64,000 nucleotides of DNA from Burkholderia sp. IMCC1007 (GTDB taxonomy: Bacteria; Pseudomonadota; Gammaproteobacteria; Burkholderiales; Burkholderiaceae): positions 93,155 through 157,154 of the forward strand of contig NZ_JAPVQY010000011.1 of the NCBI RefSeq assembly GCF_027257875.1, written 5' to 3'. Below, one piece after another: positions 43,238 through 52,827 of this stretch (within the stretch, counting starts at the first letter, position 1; each line of letters opens with the position of its first letter). Both the position numbers and the translations under genes were made by a program. The notes under the pieces are model-generated. The model did not search any database and was not told where the DNA came from. It saw only the letters and a list, made by a program, of their open reading frames with translations.

Positions 43238-44365
43238 TTGAAGAACCTGATTGTCACCCTCGATCGCGCCGGCGAGTTCGACGAGATCATCGACGTGCGT
43301 ACGCCGCTCGAGTTCGCCGAGGACCATATTCCCGGCGCGTTGAACGCGCCCGTCCTCAGCAACGAGGAGCGCGTGATCGTCGGTACGATGTACCGGCAGG
43401 TATCGCCGTACGAAGCGACGCGCGTGGGCGCGGCGATGGTCGCGCGCAACATCGCGCGCCATCTCGACACCACGTTCGCCGACCGTCCGCGCAACTGGCG
43501 GCCGCTGATCTACTGCTGGCGCGGCGGCAAGCGCTCGGGCTCGATGACGAACTGGTTCAACCTGATCGGCTGGCAGGCGCGTCAGCTCGACGGCGGCTAC
43601 AAGGCGTACCGCCAGTCGGTGTGCGCGACGCTCGACACGCTGCCTACGCGATTCCGCTACATCGCGCTCGTCGGTCATACCGGCTGCGGCAAGACGCGGC
43701 TGCTGAACGCGCTAGGCGACGAGGGCGCGCAGACGCTCGATCTCGAGGCGCTCGCGTGCCACCGCGGCTCCCTGCTCGGCGCGCTGCCAGGCAAACCGCA
43801 GCCGTCGCAGAAGGGGTTCGATTCCCGGCTCGTCGACGCACTCGCGCGGTTCGACCCCGAATGGCCGGTGTTCGTCGAATCGGAAAGCCGCAGGATCGGG
43901 CTCGTGCATCTGCCGATCGCACTGATCGACGCATTTCACGCCGGGCCGTGGGTGCAGGTCGACGCGCCGCACGACGAGCGCATCGCGTTCCTCCTTGAAG
44001 ACTACGCGCATCTGTTCGACGCGCCCGCCGTGTTCAAGGCGCAGCTCCAGCGGCTGATCGGCCTGCACAGCCGCACGCAGGTGGCGCACTGGGATGCGCT
44101 GATCGATGCCGACGCGCGGGCCGAGCTGTTCACCGAACTGATCGACAAGCATTACGATCCCGCCTATGCGCGCACCTACCGGGCAACCTACGACAAGCCG
44201 AACCGGGCGCTGACGTTCACGTTCCATCCGAACGCGGTCGACGTGCGCGATCAGGCGCGCACGCTGCTGGCCCGGCTCGCGCAAGCGGGGCTGCCTGCGT
44301 CGGCCGCGCTGACGGCAGGCGGGCAATCCTCAACCGATCAAGACCAATCGACCACCACACGATGA
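43238..44365 (+). CDS. mnmH: tRNA 2-selenouridine synthase
   Basis: Converts 2-thiouridine to 2-selenouridine at the wobble position of tRNA for Lys, Glu and Gln using selenophosphate, with geranylated intermediates. The 375-residue protein has an N-terminal rhodanese domain with the active cysteine C93 (IYCWRGGKRSGSM) and a P-loop (GHTGCGKT, about 146-153). The start is TTG, set by the family N-terminus. Its stop overlaps the start of a permease gene (ATGA), so the two are translationally coupled. Confidence 0.94.
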   Translation: MKNLIVTLDRAGEFDEIIDVRTPLEFAEDHIPGALNAPVLSNEERVIVGTMYRQVSPYEATRVGAAMVARNIARHLDTTFADRPRNWRPLIYCWRGGKRSGSMTNWFNLIGWQARQLDGGYKAYRQSVCATLDTLPTRFRYIALVGHTGCGKTRLLNALGDEGAQTLDLEALACHRGSLLGALPGKPQPSQKGFDSRLVDALARFDPEWPVFVESESRRIGLVHLPIALIDAFHAGPWVQVDAPHDERIAFLLEDYAHLFDAPAVFKAQLQRLIGLHSRTQVAHWDALIDADARAELFTELIDKHYDPAYARTYRATYDKPNRALTFTFHPNAVDVRDQARTLLARLAQAGLPASAALTAGGQSSTDQDQSTTTR

Positions 44366-45420
44366 CGACCACACGCACCCAACCCAGTCCGGCGCTCGGC
44401 GCGATGACCTTCCTGCTGATCGCGGTCGCAGGGCTGTTCTACGTGAAATGGTTTCCGTACTACAACAAGGCATTCGTCGCCGCCGAGCATCATTCGATCG
44501 GCCAGTCGATCCTGATGGGCACGTCGGCGACGGCGCCCGAGCCGTCGCTGAAGGCGGCGCTCGACTACGCATGGGCGTACGGCAAGGCGATCTGGCAGGC
44601 GATGGTGCTCGGCCTGCTGCTCGGCTCGGCCGTGCAGGCGCTGCTGCCCGCGCACTGGGTCGCGCGCGTGCTCGGCCGCACCGGCTTCGGCAGCGTCGCG
44701 GCGGGTGGCCTGCTATCGCTGCCCGGCATGATGTGCACGTGCTGCGCGGCGCCCGTCGTCGCGGGCCTGCGCGCGCGGCACGCGTCGCCGGGCGGCGCGG
44801 TCGCGTTCTGGCTCGGCAACACGGTGCTGAACCCGGCCGCGCTGGTGTTCATGGGCTTCGTGCTCGGCTGGCACTGGAGCGCGCTGCGGCTCGTGCTCGG
44901 CGTCGCGATGGTGTTCGGGATCGGCTATCTGCTGAACCGGCTCGCGCATCCGGAAGACCGCAGCATCGACGACGCGCAGTTGGCCGCGCTGGCGGCCGAG
45001 CAGGCTGCGGCGGGCAATCCGTTCGTGCGCTGGGTGAAGCTGCTCACGCGCATGGCCGTGCGGCTCATCCCCGAATACATCGTGCTCGTGCTGCTGCTCG
45101 GCGCGGCGCGCGCGTGGCTGTTCCCGCATATCGGCCCGGACATCGGCAACCATCTCGGCTGGATCATCGCGTTCGCGGTGGCGGGCACGTTGTTCGTGAT
45201 CCCGACGGCCGGCGAGGTGCCGATCATCCAGGCGATGCTGTCGCTCGGCATGGGCGTCGGCCCGGCCGCCGCGCTGCTGATGACGCTGCCGCCGATCAGC
45301 GTGCCGTCGCTCGCGATGCTCGCGCGTTCGTTCAAGCCCTACATGCTGGCGATCGTCACGGGCCTCGTCATCGTGTTCGGGATCGCGAGCGGGCTGCTCG
45401 CGATCGCGTTCGGGTTCTGA
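44362..45420 (+). CDS. YraQ/DUF318-type permease with CTCC motif
   Basis: Polytopic membrane protein (352 residues, about eight helices) of the permease family PF03773-like. The segment LLSLPGMMCTCCAAPVVAGL carries C125, C127 and C128, and VAGTLFVIPTAGEVPIIQAML is the family's second repeat. Members are suspected in sulfur, selenium or metal transport, none firmly shown here. Because the gene overlaps mnmH by 4 nt, a selenium-related role is the most interesting possibility; that is inference from coupling alone. Confidence 0.85.
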   Translation: MTTTRTQPSPALGAMTFLLIAVAGLFYVKWFPYYNKAFVAAEHHSIGQSILMGTSATAPEPSLKAALDYAWAYGKAIWQAMVLGLLLGSAVQALLPAHWVARVLGRTGFGSVAAGGLLSLPGMMCTCCAAPVVAGLRARHASPGGAVAFWLGNTVLNPAALVFMGFVLGWHWSALRLVLGVAMVFGIGYLLNRLAHPEDRSIDDAQLAALAAEQAAAGNPFVRWVKLLTRMAVRLIPEYIVLVLLLGAARAWLFPHIGPDIGNHLGWIIAFAVAGTLFVIPTAGEVPIIQAMLSLGMGVGPAAALLMTLPPISVPSLAMLARSFKPYMLAIVTGLVIVFGIASGLLAIAFGF

Positions 45421-45632
45421 CGGGCGCGCGGGCGCGGCGGTAGCCCGGCGAGCCTGCGTCGCGCGGGCGGTCGGCAAGCGGGGGGCGAGATGCCGGCTGA
45501 CGGTGTCGAACAGTGTGCGCGATGGCGCACCGCCGTACGCGCAGGCCGCTCCTGCCACGCGCGAGTCGTATTCATCCGGCGTCGCCGCTTCATGCGTGCG
45601 GCGCCCTTTACAAGAAGCAAACAGGAAAACGC

Positions 45633-46055
45633 ATGACCCAACCGAAGATTCATCCTCGACTCGAAAAGGCGCTGACGCGCGGCGATCTCGCGATCCGCCA
45701 GGCCAATTCCGCGCGGGCGACTGCCGTGCTGAACGCGCTCGGCATGATGATCATCGAAGCCTCTGCGACGATCGGCGTCGAGGCGAGCATCGACATTCCG
45801 CAGGGCGATCGCATTTATGACCCGGTCAACGGCCTGTGGCCGCAGAAGATGCTGGTGTCGTTCGACGGCCCGGTCGCCGAAGCCGACGCGGAAGAACTGC
45901 GCGCGGTTTATCTGGTTGCCGACGATCCGGGCACGCAGTTTCGCGTCGAATGGCATCGGGCCGACGGCAAGCTCGGGCGCCACGAAGGCGGCCCGCTCGC
46001 GACCGTCGCATTCCTGACCGACGTCGAAATTCCGTGGAGCGACGACGACGAGTAA
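45633..46055 (+). CDS. Conserved hypothetical protein
   Basis: A 140-residue protein (MTQPKIHPRLEKALTRGDLA) with a beta-rich middle (RIYDPVNGLWPQKMLVSFDG) and acidic end (EIPWSDDDE). ATG at MTQPKI is preferred; the frame is open 40 codons upstream without conservation. A ribosome binding site (GGAAA) lies close. No domain recognised. Confidence 0.7.
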   Translation: MTQPKIHPRLEKALTRGDLAIRQANSARATAVLNALGMMIIEASATIGVEASIDIPQGDRIYDPVNGLWPQKMLVSFDGPVAEADAEELRAVYLVADDPGTQFRVEWHRADGKLGRHEGGPLATVAFLTDVEIPWSDDDE

Positions 46056-46100
46056 GGTCGTCGCGACGCCGTATCGCGCCGGCGCCATGCGCGCCGGCCG

Positions 46101-46934
46101 TCAGCGCATCATCCGCCGCCGGAACAGCCACGCGCAGACCACGAATCCGCCGACCGCGTAAGCGGCGAGCACGGCGCCGTGCAGGGCGATGTCGGTCGCC
46201 GGCCGGCCGAGCATCGCGGGCCGGATCAATTCGACCGCGTTCGCGAGCGGCAATGCATGCGCTGCGAACTGCGCGACCGGCGGCAACTGCGTGATCGGGA
46301 AGAACACACCCGACAGCAGCAGCATCGGCGTCAGCACGAGCGTCTGATAGAACATGAAGAAATCGTAGGACGGCGCGAGCGCCGTGACGATCATCGCGGT
46401 GCTCGCGAAAGCGAGGCCGGCGAGCGCGATCACGGGCAGCGCCGCGAGCATCGACGGAAACTGCGCATAGCCGAGCAGCCCCGCGACGATCATGATCGCG
46501 ACGCCCGACAACATCGCCTTGCTCGCGCCCCAGACGATTTCACCGAGCACGATGTCGCCCAGCGCAAGCGGCGTGTGCATGATCGCTTCCCACGTGCGCT
46601 GCACGTGCATCCGCGAGAAGCCCGAATACATCGACTCGAAGCTCGCCGACATCATCACGCTCGACCCGACCGTGCCGGCCGCGAGGAACGCGATATACGA
46701 CACGCCGTCGACGTGGCCGAGCATCAGGCCGAGCCCGAACCCCAGCCCGAACAGGTAGATCATCGGATCGGCAAGATTGCCGAACATCGATGCGAGCGCG
46801 AGCTTGCGCCACACGAGATAGTTGCGCCGCCACACGGCGATCCAGTTGGTCGCGTTCGCGGGCAGCGCGATCGCGAAGCGCGACTCGCGCGGCGGTGCGG
46901 ACGGCGCGGCGGTGGAATAGTTGCGTACGTCCAT
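46101..46934 (-). CDS. ABC-2 type transporter permease, NodJ-like
   Basis: Membrane subunit of an export ABC transporter. The 277-residue protein has about six hydrophobic segments, with [19 protein letters not shown] and [17 protein letters not shown] regions. It follows the ATPase gene by 6 bp on the minus strand. NodIJ exports lipochitooligosaccharides in rhizobia, but many Burkholderia have this pair without nodulation genes, so the cargo here is unknown. Confidence 0.88.
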   Translation of the reverse strand: MDVRNYSTAAPSAPPRESRFAIALPANATNWIAVWRRNYLVWRKLALASMFGNLADPMIYLFGLGFGLGLMLGHVDGVSYIAFLAAGTVGSSVMMSASFESMYSGFSRMHVQRTWEAIMHTPLALGDIVLGEIVWGASKAMLSGVAIMIVAGLLGYAQFPSMLAALPVIALAGLAFASTAMIVTALAPSYDFFMFYQTLVLTPMLLLSGVFFPITQLPPVAQFAAHALPLANAVELIRPAMLGRPATDIALHGAVLAAYAVGGFVVCAWLFRRRMMR

Positions 46935-46940
46935 GATCGA

Positions 46941-47855
46941 TCAGTCCTGCATTTCGCGGCCCGTGAGCCGCAGGAACACGTCTTCCAGATTGGCGGGACG
47001 ATGCAGATAGCGCAACCCCGGGCGACCCTTGAGCCGCGCACTGAGCGGTTCCGGGTCGGTCACGTAGCAGAACAGCGTTTCGCCGCTGATCTCGGTGCGC
47101 TTCGCGAACGACGCCAGCTCGTCGCGTAGCGCGACCGGATCCGGCCCGTAGATCTCGATCACGTCGCAGCCGATTTCCGACTCGATCAGCGCGTGCGGCG
47201 CGCCTTCGGCGATCTTGCGGCCTTCCTCGATCACGCACAGCCGGTCGCACAGGCGTTCGGCCTCCTCCATGAAGTGCGTGGTGATCAGGATCGTCTTGCC
47301 GCGCGCAAGCAGCGAGCGCAACCGCTCCCACATCAGGTGCCGCGCCTGCGGATCGAGGCCGGTGGTCGGCTCGTCGAGCACGAGCACGTCGGGGTCGTTG
47401 ACGAGCGCGCGGGCGAGCGTCAGGCGGCGTTTCATCCCGCCCGACAGTTCGCCGACTTTCGCATCGGCCTTGTTTTCCAGCTTCGCGAATTCGAGCAGCG
47501 GCGGAACGAGTGCGCGCGCGGCCTGCGCGGACATCCCGAAATAGCGGCTGAACACGAGCAGGTTTTCGCGAACCGTGAAGTCGGGGTCGAGATTGTCGAA
47601 CTGCGGAACCACACCAACGCGGTGGCGTGCATGCCGCGCACGCGACGGAACCGGTTCGCCGCACAGCGAAATGGCGCCGGCATCGGGATAGGCGAGGCCG
47701 AGCAGCATCTTCAGCGTCGTGGTCTTGCCGGCGCCGTTCGGCCCGAGCAGGCCATAGCATTCGCCAGCCTCGACGTGAAAGGACAGACCGTCGACGACGA
47801 GCTTGTCGCCATAGCGTTTTTCGACGTTCCGGAAATCGATCGGTGCAACGGACAT
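46941..47855 (-). CDS. ABC transporter ATP-binding protein, NodI-like
   Basis: ATPase of an exporter. The 304-residue protein has Walker [14 protein letters not shown]-loop [17 protein letters not shown], signature [15 protein letters not shown], Walker [14 protein letters not shown] and [34 protein letters not shown] is the NodI hallmark. ATG at [16 protein letters not shown] is chosen as the family start. It lies before the permease gene, forming a two-gene operon. Confidence 0.9.
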   Translation of the reverse strand: MSVAPIDFRNVEKRYGDKLVVDGLSFHVEAGECYGLLGPNGAGKTTTLKMLLGLAYPDAGAISLCGEPVPSRARHARHRVGVVPQFDNLDPDFTVRENLLVFSRYFGMSAQAARALVPPLLEFAKLENKADAKVGELSGGMKRRLTLARALVNDPDVLVLDEPTTGLDPQARHLMWERLRSLLARGKTILITTHFMEEAERLCDRLCVIEEGRKIAEGAPHALIESEIGCDVIEIYGPDPVALRDELASFAKRTEISGETLFCYVTDPEPLSARLKGRPGLRYLHRPANLEDVFLRLTGREMQD

Positions 47856-48179
47856 GGGCAATGTGTCGTTGTAAGCGGGCGCGGTGCATGTCGCTGCGGC
47901 CGGCGCGCGTGCCGACATGCGAACGGATCGCGCGAATGCGTGTCACAGGAGCATGACCGAAGCGAGCGCGCGCCGGCGGCATGAAGGGGCCATTCTAGTG
48001 CATCGGCTGCGTTGCTTCAGGGCATGCGCGCACGGCACCGCGATTGCATGCACCGATCGTGCACTGCATCATCGGCGACCCGCCACGCGGGCACGAATCA
48101 GCGTTTTCCATCCCTTGCGTCCGGAATTGCGGCGCACCATGATGAATGCATCGGTACGTATTCGCGATAGGGAGGCTTC
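47856..48179. other. Divergent promoter region, nothing else recognised
   Basis: About 320 bp between the NodI-like gene and the universal stress protein gene, transcribed apart. No promoter, repeat or gene could be identified with confidence. Confidence 0.45.
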
Positions 48180-48677
48180 ATGGCTAGCTACAACAAGATT
48201 CTGCTGTGCTACGACGGTTCGCTCGAAGGGCGCAAGGCATTGCGGTGCGGCGCCAATCTGGCACTGGACCTGAAGGCGGAAACGCATTTGCTGTCGGTCG
48301 TCGACATGCGCTCGAGCATCGCGCAGAGCGCGGGGCTGCTGACCGACGTCGCATGCGGGCGTTTCGAGGAAACGGCACGCGAGATCCTGCAGGAAGGCGT
48401 GAACTGGCTGCGCGAGCGCGGCGTTCAGGCCGAAGGCCATTTCGCGTTCGGGTATCCGATCGACGAAATCGCGAATCTCGCGACGGAATTGCAGGCGGAT
48501 CTCGTCGTTGTCGGCCATCGGTGCCGCAGCGGGTTGTCGAGATGGTGGATGGGGTCGGGCAATACGCAACTGCTCGATCGCGTGAACTGCAGCATTCTGG
48601 TTGCGTGTTCGTCTGCCGAAGAGCAAAAGGCCGAAATCGCGCGCGAGCGCGAAGCGGCGACTACGAACGGCACGTGA
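48180..48677 (+). CDS. Universal stress protein (UspA family)
   Basis: The 165-residue protein starts MASYNKILLCYDGSLEGRKA with the typical first strand and phosphate-site DGS, and has LVVVGHRCRSGLSRWWMGSG near the C-terminus, a variant of the ATP-binding G-2x-G-9x-G(S/T) motif. It ends with a short charged tail. Role in stress survival is family knowledge. The start has GGGAGG upstream. Confidence 0.9.
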   Translation: MASYNKILLCYDGSLEGRKALRCGANLALDLKAETHLLSVVDMRSSIAQSAGLLTDVACGRFEETAREILQEGVNWLRERGVQAEGHFAFGYPIDEIANLATELQADLVVVGHRCRSGLSRWWMGSGNTQLLDRVNCSILVACSSAEEQKAEIAREREAATTNGT

Positions 48678-48769
48678 CGCAGTGACGGCGTGACCGGCTG
48701 ACTCGACCTGCGATTCGCGTCGGTCGCGCGCCGTGCCGTATCGGCGGCATGCACATCGATTGCGGTCGA

Positions 48770-49456
48770 TTACGCGTGCAGGTCGATCGCGGACAGCTTC
48801 CACGAGAACAGACCGAAGCGGTGAAAGATCGCCGCATAGCGCGTGCCGTCGCCGCTGCGCTGGTAGGTCACGACGAATTCATCGATATTCCGGTAGCCGG
48901 CGCTCGTTTGCTGCGGATGGCCCGCAGCGCTCGCGCTGGCCGGTGCGGGCGACGGCGCTGCGGCCGACGCATCCGGCGGAGCGGCGTTGCTGCCGGGTGC
49001 GGGAGCGCGCGCCGGCGCGGCCGGTTCATTGCCGGCAGTCGTGCCGGGCTGCGTGCCAGACCAGTCAGGCGGGCGTTCGCCCGGATTGCCGCGCGGCGGT
49101 ATGCCGCTCATCAACGCGGCCACGCCCTCGGGTGTCGCATACGCATCGACCAGTGGGCCGGTCAATGCGGACCCGATCAATGCGCCGATCACCGCGAACG
49201 GATTGTTCTTCTTGACCGAGTCGATCCGGCGCATCAACTCCTCCGTGACCTGCTGCTTCAGGCTGATGCGCAGCGACGGGAAATCGACATATCCGCTGAC
49301 CGCCTGCGCATCGCGCGCATCGATTGCCGACTTCAGGCGACCGAGCGCGACGTATGGCGATGCGTACGCGTAGCCGATCGCCGCAATCACGACGACGGCC
49401 AGCGCAACGATCAGCAGGGGTTTGAGCCGCGACGTGCGGCCCGGTGATTCAGTCAC
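48770..49456 (-). CDS. DUF2939 membrane-anchored protein
   Basis: The 228-residue protein has an N-terminal membrane segment (PLLIVALAVVVIAAIGYAYA), the DUF2939 core ALGRLKSAIDARDAQAVSGYVDFPSLRISLKQQ to about residue 130, a Pro/Ala-rich linker, and a C-terminal conserved unit (RNIDEFVVTYQRSGDGTRYA). It probably sits in the periplasm anchored to the inner membrane. Function unknown. Confidence 0.85.
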   Translation of the reverse strand: MTESPGRTSRLKPLLIVALAVVVIAAIGYAYASPYVALGRLKSAIDARDAQAVSGYVDFPSLRISLKQQVTEELMRRIDSVKKNNPFAVIGALIGSALTGPLVDAYATPEGVAALMSGIPPRGNPGERPPDWSGTQPGTTAGNEPAAPARAPAPGSNAAPPDASAAAPSPAPASASAAGHPQQTSAGYRNIDEFVVTYQRSGDGTRYAAIFHRFGLFSWKLSAIDLHA

Positions 49457-49484
49457 GATGCCTCCGGTGCGGACAGTTCCGCAA

Positions 49485-49823
49485 TCAGAGACCGCCTTGC
49501 TGGGCCGATCGTTCCTCCGCGATGCAGCGATCGATCATCCGGCACACGGCGTCGATCGTGCCGACCATGATCAGGCGCGACCGGCCGTGATACACGCGCA
49601 CGGGTGCGCGGCGCGCCGGCTCGGCGTGATTCAGGCCGGCGTTCAGCGAGACCCGCGCGAACGCGGGCAGCGCTGACGGCAGCAGCGACGCCTGCCGTTC
49701 GACTGCGACTTCTTGGCTCACCACGGGCGCTGCAGCGGACAGCGGCGCACAGGGCGTGCGGCCGCGCAGGTGACGCAGGCGACCGAATTGACGGAAAGGC
49801 AGCAGACGGGCAAGGCGTTCCAT
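49485..49823 (-). CDS. Small protein cotranscribed with lexA
   Basis: A 112-residue basic protein (MERLARLLPFRQFGRLRHLR), start supported by GAGGAGAA upstream, 26 bp behind lexA. The C-terminus holds a compact unit RAPVRVYHGRSRLIMVGTID, AVCRMIDRCIAEE. I recognise no family. It lacks the motif seen in E. coli SulA, but its position in the lexA unit suggests DNA-damage induction. In other proteobacteria the gene after lexA is sulA, so a cell-division or repair role is a reasonable guess only. Confidence 0.65.
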   Translation of the reverse strand: MERLARLLPFRQFGRLRHLRGRTPCAPLSAAAPVVSQEVAVERQASLLPSALPAFARVSLNAGLNHAEPARRAPVRVYHGRSRLIMVGTIDAVCRMIDRCIAEERSAQQGGL

Positions 49824-49849
49824 GATGTTCTCCTCAGCGAGACCGATTG

Positions 49850-50497
49850 TCAGAGTTCGCCCGAGCGGATCAGCCCGACGGCGATGCCTTCCAGCGCAAA
49901 CTCCGCGCTGCCGGCCTTGACGAAGATGTTTTCGTAATCCGGGTTCTCCGCGATCAGCTCGAGGCCGCCGGGCCGGCGCATCAGGCGCTTGACCGTGACG
50001 TCGTCGCCCAGACGCGCAACGATGATCTGGCCGTCCTTCGCTTCGGTGCGCTTCTGCACCGCGAGCAAATCGCCATCGAGAATGCCGGCGTCGCGCATCG
50101 ACAGGCCGCGCACCTTCAGCAGGTAGTCCGGCTTGCTGGTGAACAGCGCGGGATCGCACGCGTAATGCTGCGAGATATGTTCCTGCGCGAGGATCGGGCT
50201 GCCGGCCGCGACGCGGCCGACGAGCGGCAGCGACAGTTGCATCAGGCCGGCATGCGGCAGCGTGAACTGGTGCGGGGCGTCGTCGAGGCCGAGCAGGCGG
50301 ATGCCGCGCGATGCGCCGGCGGCCAGCTCGATCACGCCCTTGCGCGCCAGCGCACGCAGGTGTTCCTCGGCCGCATTCGGCGAGCTGAAACCCAGTTCGG
50401 CCGCGATCTCGGCGCGCGTGGGCGGGAATCCGGAGCGCTCGATCGCGCGGCGGATCAAGTCGAACACTTGCTGCTGACGGGCAGTGAGTTTGGTCAT
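49850..50497 (-). CDS. lexA: LexA repressor
   Basis: Represses SOS genes and is cleaved through RecA after DNA damage. The 215-residue protein has the winged helix ([20 protein letters not shown] to about 70), the cleavage site A98-G99 in GRVAAGSP, catalytic S133 ([10 protein letters not shown]) and K170 (VTVKRLMRR). Start fixed by MTKLTARQ; the open extension upstream contains the operators. Two SOS boxes lie just ahead, so it is autoregulated. Confidence 0.97.
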   Translation of the reverse strand: MTKLTARQQQVFDLIRRAIERSGFPPTRAEIAAELGFSSPNAAEEHLRALARKGVIELAAGASRGIRLLGLDDAPHQFTLPHAGLMQLSLPLVGRVAAGSPILAQEHISQHYACDPALFTSKPDYLLKVRGLSMRDAGILDGDLLAVQKRTEAKDGQIIVARLGDDVTVKRLMRRPGGLELIAENPDYENIFVKAGSAEFALEGIAVGLIRSGEL

Positions 50498-50504
50498 GGC
50501 TGAA

Positions 50505-50540
50505 CTGTATGGATAGACAGTGAGCTGTATTTTTATACAG
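50505..50540 (-). promoter_or_regulatory. Two perfect SOS boxes ahead of lexA
   Basis: CTGTATGGATAGACAG (50505-50520) and CTGTATTTTTATACAG (50525-50540) both match the consensus CTGT-N8-ACAG. Centre-to-centre spacing is 20 bp, nearly two helical turns, which allows two LexA dimers on one face. They lie 8 bp from the lexA start codon. Confidence 0.92.
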
Positions 50541-50761
50541 TACTTCGCGAATTTCAAGTGTTACTTGAGGTTCGACGCGATCACGCCGATTCCGACGTCG
50601 TGTTGCGACGTCCGGACGCCGGTTCGTCTGCCGCAACCGTCCGTCCAGTATGCGTTAGCACTTTTGAGTATTAAAAAATGAGGAACGATTATTTTTAATC
50701 ATGTAACCCGTTCGCTAGACTGGCCCGACATCGCAATACCGACAACACTGGAGAACCAAGG

Positions 50762-51799
50762 ATGGCGAAGCGCAATACGGGGCTGGTGGGCGGAGCAGGC
50801 CGCCTGATCGCAACACTCGCGCTGGGCGCGGCGGCGGCGCTGGGCGTCGCGACGCATGCGCAGGCCGATACGACGTTCCTGAACGTGTCGTACGACCCGA
50901 CGCGCGAGCTGTATCAGGACTTCAACCAGGCGTTCGGCAAGGAATGGAAGGCGAAGACGGGCGAGACGGTCAACTTCAAGCAGTCGCACGGCGGCTCGGG
51001 CGCGCAGGCGCGCTCGGTGCTCGACGGCCTGCAGGCCGACGTCGTCACGCTGGCGCTCGCGTACGACATCGACGCGATCGCGAACAAGGGGCTCATCAAC
51101 AAGGACTGGCAGAAGCGCCTGCCCGACAACGCATCGCCGTACACGTCGACGATCGTGTTCCTGGTACGCAAGGGCAACCCGAAGGGGATCAAGGACTGGG
51201 ACGACCTGACCAAGCCGGGCATCTCGATCGTCACGCCGAACCCGAAGACGTCGGGCGGCGCCCGCTGGAACTACCTGGCCGCATGGGCGTATGCCGTGCA
51301 CAAGCCGGGCGGCAACGAGCAGACGGCGAAGGAATTCGTGACGAAGCTCTACAAGAACGCCGGCGTGCTCGATTCGGGCGCGCGCGGCGCGACGACGAGC
51401 TTCGTGCAGCGCGGGATCGGCGACGTGCTGATCGCGTGGGAGAACGAGGCGTTCCTGTCGGTGAAGGAATTCGGCACCGACAAGTTCGAGATCGTCGTGC
51501 CGTCGGTGAGCATCCTGGCCGAGCCGCCCGTCGCGGTGGTGGACAAGGTGGTCGACAAGAAGGGCACGCGCAAGCTGGCCGACGCGTACCTGAACTTCCT
51601 GTACAGCCCGCAGGGCCAGGAGATCGCGGCACGCAACTACTACCGTCCGCGCTCGAAGAATGTGCCGGCCGAGCTGACCAAGCAGTTCCCGAAGCTGAAG
51701 CTGTACACGGTCGACGACACGTTCGGCGGCTGGACGAATGCGCAGAAGACGCATTTCGCGGATGGCGGCGTATTCGATTCGATCTACAAGCCGCAGTAA
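50762..51799 (+). CDS. sbp: Periplasmic sulfate-binding protein
   Basis: Captures sulfate or thiosulfate for the CysTWA importer. The 345-residue precursor has a signal peptide cleaved after AQA near residue 36, then [40 protein letters not shown], and [20 protein letters not shown], the family's sulfate-binding segments. It heads the sbp-cysT-cysW-cysA-cysB row. An AT-rich region ahead (50660-50700) is where CysB would be expected to act. Confidence 0.95.
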   Translation: MAKRNTGLVGGAGRLIATLALGAAAALGVATHAQADTTFLNVSYDPTRELYQDFNQAFGKEWKAKTGETVNFKQSHGGSGAQARSVLDGLQADVVTLALAYDIDAIANKGLINKDWQKRLPDNASPYTSTIVFLVRKGNPKGIKDWDDLTKPGISIVTPNPKTSGGARWNYLAAWAYAVHKPGGNEQTAKEFVTKLYKNAGVLDSGARGATTSFVQRGIGDVLIAWENEAFLSVKEFGTDKFEIVVPSVSILAEPPVAVVDKVVDKKGTRKLADAYLNFLYSPQGQEIAARNYYRPRSKNVPAELTKQFPKLKLYTVDDTFGGWTNAQKTHFADGGVFDSIYKPQ

Positions 51800-51824
51800 C
51801 GCCACGCAGCAAACCATAACGACA

Positions 51825-51849
51825 GCGGCGCGCCACGATAGCGCGCCGC
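51825..51849 (+). other. Hairpin between sbp and cysT
   Basis: A perfect 9-bp inverted repeat GCGGCGCGC/GCGCGCCGC around a 7-nt loop lies 25 bp after sbp. With no T-run it is more likely an mRNA stabiliser than a terminator, and could raise binding-protein levels above those of the membrane parts. Confidence 0.5.
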
Positions 51850-51933
51850 ATCCCCGACGGGCCGCCGGCGCGATTCACTGCGCCGGCGTTTGCGTCGGGC
51901 CCGTGAGCAGCATCGACCCAGCAAGAGCATCCG

Positions 51934-52827
51934 ATGACGACGTACACCTTTCGCAAGCCGAGCGCGCTGCCCGGTTTCGGCGTGACACTCGGCATCACGG
52001 TGGCCTATTTGAGCCTCGTGGTGCTGATCCCGCTCGCCGCCACGTTCCTGAAGACCGCGACGCTGTCGTGGGACCAGTTCGTCACCGCCGTCACGTCGCC
52101 GCGCGTGCTCGCGTCGTACCGGCTGACGTTCGCGTCCGCCCTCGGCGGCGCCGTGATCAACGCCGTGTTCGGCTTCCTCGTCGCGTGGGTGCTGGTGCGC
52201 TACACGTTCCCGTTCAAGCGCCTCGTCGATGCGATCGTCGACCTGCCGTTCGCGCTGCCGACATCGGTGGCCGGCATCTCGCTCGCGGCCGTCTACGCGA
52301 GCAACGGCTGGGTCGGCCAGTATCTCGCGCCGCTCGGCATCAAGATCGCGTTCACGCCGGCCGGCGTGCTGGTCGCGCTGACCTTCATCGGGCTGCCGTT
52401 CGTCGTGCGCACCGTGCAGCCGGTGCTCGAGGATTTCGAGCGCGAGCAGGAAGAAGCCGCCGCGTGCCTCGGCGCGTCGCGCTGGCTGACGTTCCGCCGC
52501 GTGGTGCTGCCGGCGGTGCTGCCGGCGCTGCTCACCGGTTTCGCGCTCGCGTTCGCGCGTGCGCTCGGCGAATACGGATCGGTGATCTTCATCGCCGGCA
52601 ACGTGCCGATGAAATCCGAAATCACGTCGCTGCTGATCATCACGAAGCTCGAGCAGTACGACTATGCGGGCGCGACCGCGCTGGCGGTCGTGATGCTGGT
52701 CGTGTCGTTCCTGATGCTGTTGCTGATCAACACGCTGCAGTGGTATCTGCAGCGACGCACGAGCAAGGGCGCGAGCGGCCCCGCGCCGGCGACCGTCACC
52801 GTTGCCGCAGCAGGAGGCCAGCAATGA
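51934..52827 (+). CDS. cysT: Sulfate/thiosulfate ABC transporter permease CysT
   Basis: Inner-membrane permease (297 residues, about six helices). Markers are [20 protein letters not shown] at the start, [19 protein letters not shown], and the EAA loop [21 protein letters not shown], then [14 protein letters not shown]. It pairs with CysW. Its stop overlaps the cysW start (ATGA), so the two are coupled. Confidence 0.95.
   Translation: MTTYTFRKPSALPGFGVTLGITVAYLSLVVLIPLAATFLKTATLSWDQFVTAVTSPRVLASYRLTFASALGGAVINAVFGFLVAWVLVRYTFPFKRLVDAIVDLPFALPTSVAGISLAAVYASNGWVGQYLAPLGIKIAFTPAGVLVALTFIGLPFVVRTVQPVLEDFEREQEEAAACLGASRWLTFRRVVLPAVLPALLTGFALAFARALGEYGSVIFIAGNVPMKSEITSLLIITKLEQYDYAGATALAVVMLVVSFLMLLLINTLQWYLQRRTSKGASGPAPATVTVAAAGGQQ

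Noticed and set aside
49485..50636. One minus-strand frame spanning the small gene after lexA and all of lexA in another frame
   Set aside because: LexA's own frame is unmistakable, and the small gene has its own ribosome binding site and start at 49823.
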